A stretch of DNA of 64,000 nt from Chitinophaga pendula (lineage in GTDB: Bacteria > Bacteroidota > Bacteroidia > Chitinophagales > Chitinophagaceae): assembly GCF_020386615.1 (NCBI RefSeq), contig NZ_CP077769.1, positions 7,489,501-7,553,500 on the forward strand. Direction: 5' to 3'. Below, one piece after another: positions 63,972-64,000 of the stretch. A program made the translations under genes and the position numbers. The notes below the pieces were generated by a model. It saw only the letters and a list, made by a program, of their open reading frames with translations. It searched no databases and had not been told where the DNA came from. Position 1 is the first letter of the stretch. The number at the start of each line of letters is the position of its first letter.

Positions 63972-64000
63972 ATGGCTGAAGAAAAGAAACTATTTAAGGT
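63972..64000 (+). CDS. nuoG: NADH-quinone oxidoreductase subunit G (partial)
   Basis: Only the first nine full codons, MAEEKKLFK, are in the window. Position after nuoF and the start pattern fit NuoG, the large iron-sulfur subunit of the peripheral arm. The call rests mainly on gene order. The 115-nt gap after nuoF shows no other gene. Confidence 0.7.

Overview
The window looks like chromosome of a Bacteroidota member, most likely Chitinophagaceae (Chitinophaga-like). The evidence is a SusC/SusD pair behind an ECF sigma/FecR cassette, several TAnnTTTG-type -7 promoter elements, lipoproteins with Bacteroidota-style signal peptides, a short AtpC, a RelA/SpoT protein and DUF6427/DUF6600-type proteins. 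No rRNA, tRNA, CRISPR array, insertion sequence or phage gene was seen. It is mostly ordinary, vertically inherited-looking chromosome with a few unusual features.

Layout. 1-6.9 kb: a degenerate M48-like membrane protein (partial), two GNAT-type proteins, a small membrane protein, a DUF6600-like lipoprotein and a lone SMI1/KNR4 protein. 7.1-9.0 kb: atpD-atpC. 9.0-11.2 kb: yqgE inside long non-coding stretches that hold a possible decayed gene, an 11-bp phased repeat, and a 15-codon ORF placed directly on a terminator. 11.2-25.4 kb: housekeeping genes (histidine kinase, ThiF-like protein, hydrolase, LD-carboxypeptidase, metG, MarR-GNAT fusion, fatty-acid beta-oxidation protein, ABC exporter, surE, lpxB). 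25.5-29.5 kb: beta-mannosidase and alpha-L-fucosidase. 29.8-37.3 kb: response regulator, 2H phosphoesterase, rel/spoT, purA, an acidic AT-hook-like protein and pabB. 37.4-45.4 kb: ECF sigma, FecR, SusC with STN domain, SusD and a phosphodiesterase/phosphatase-family enzyme, a self-contained nutrient-uptake locus. 45.7-58.6 kb: epimerase, secreted unknown, DUF6427, purQ, two DsbD-related proteins, hisS, low-molecular-weight phosphatase, and a small-membrane/PstS-like/TPR operon. 58.8-64 kb: complex I operon nuoA-B-C-D-E-(small membrane protein)-F-G, running off the end.

Most notable. (1) A dispersed repeat family with TATA cores at exact 11-bp spacing: 17 units between dsbD and hisS (53106-53288), plus 4-unit relatives at about 10418-10454 and 31584-31620. 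The cores are kept while the 5-nt spacers vary. (2) A 15-codon ORF (10859-10812, minus) whose stop codon abuts a rho-independent terminator and whose start codon lies in a hairpin. (3) A base-composition switch of the + strand from C-rich to G-rich at roughly 38-46 kb, independent of gene direction, so either a replication-related boundary or an inversion edge. (4) An M48-family protein that has lost three of its four key active-site residues. (5) Tandem 17-bp direct repeats upstream of the response regulator gene.
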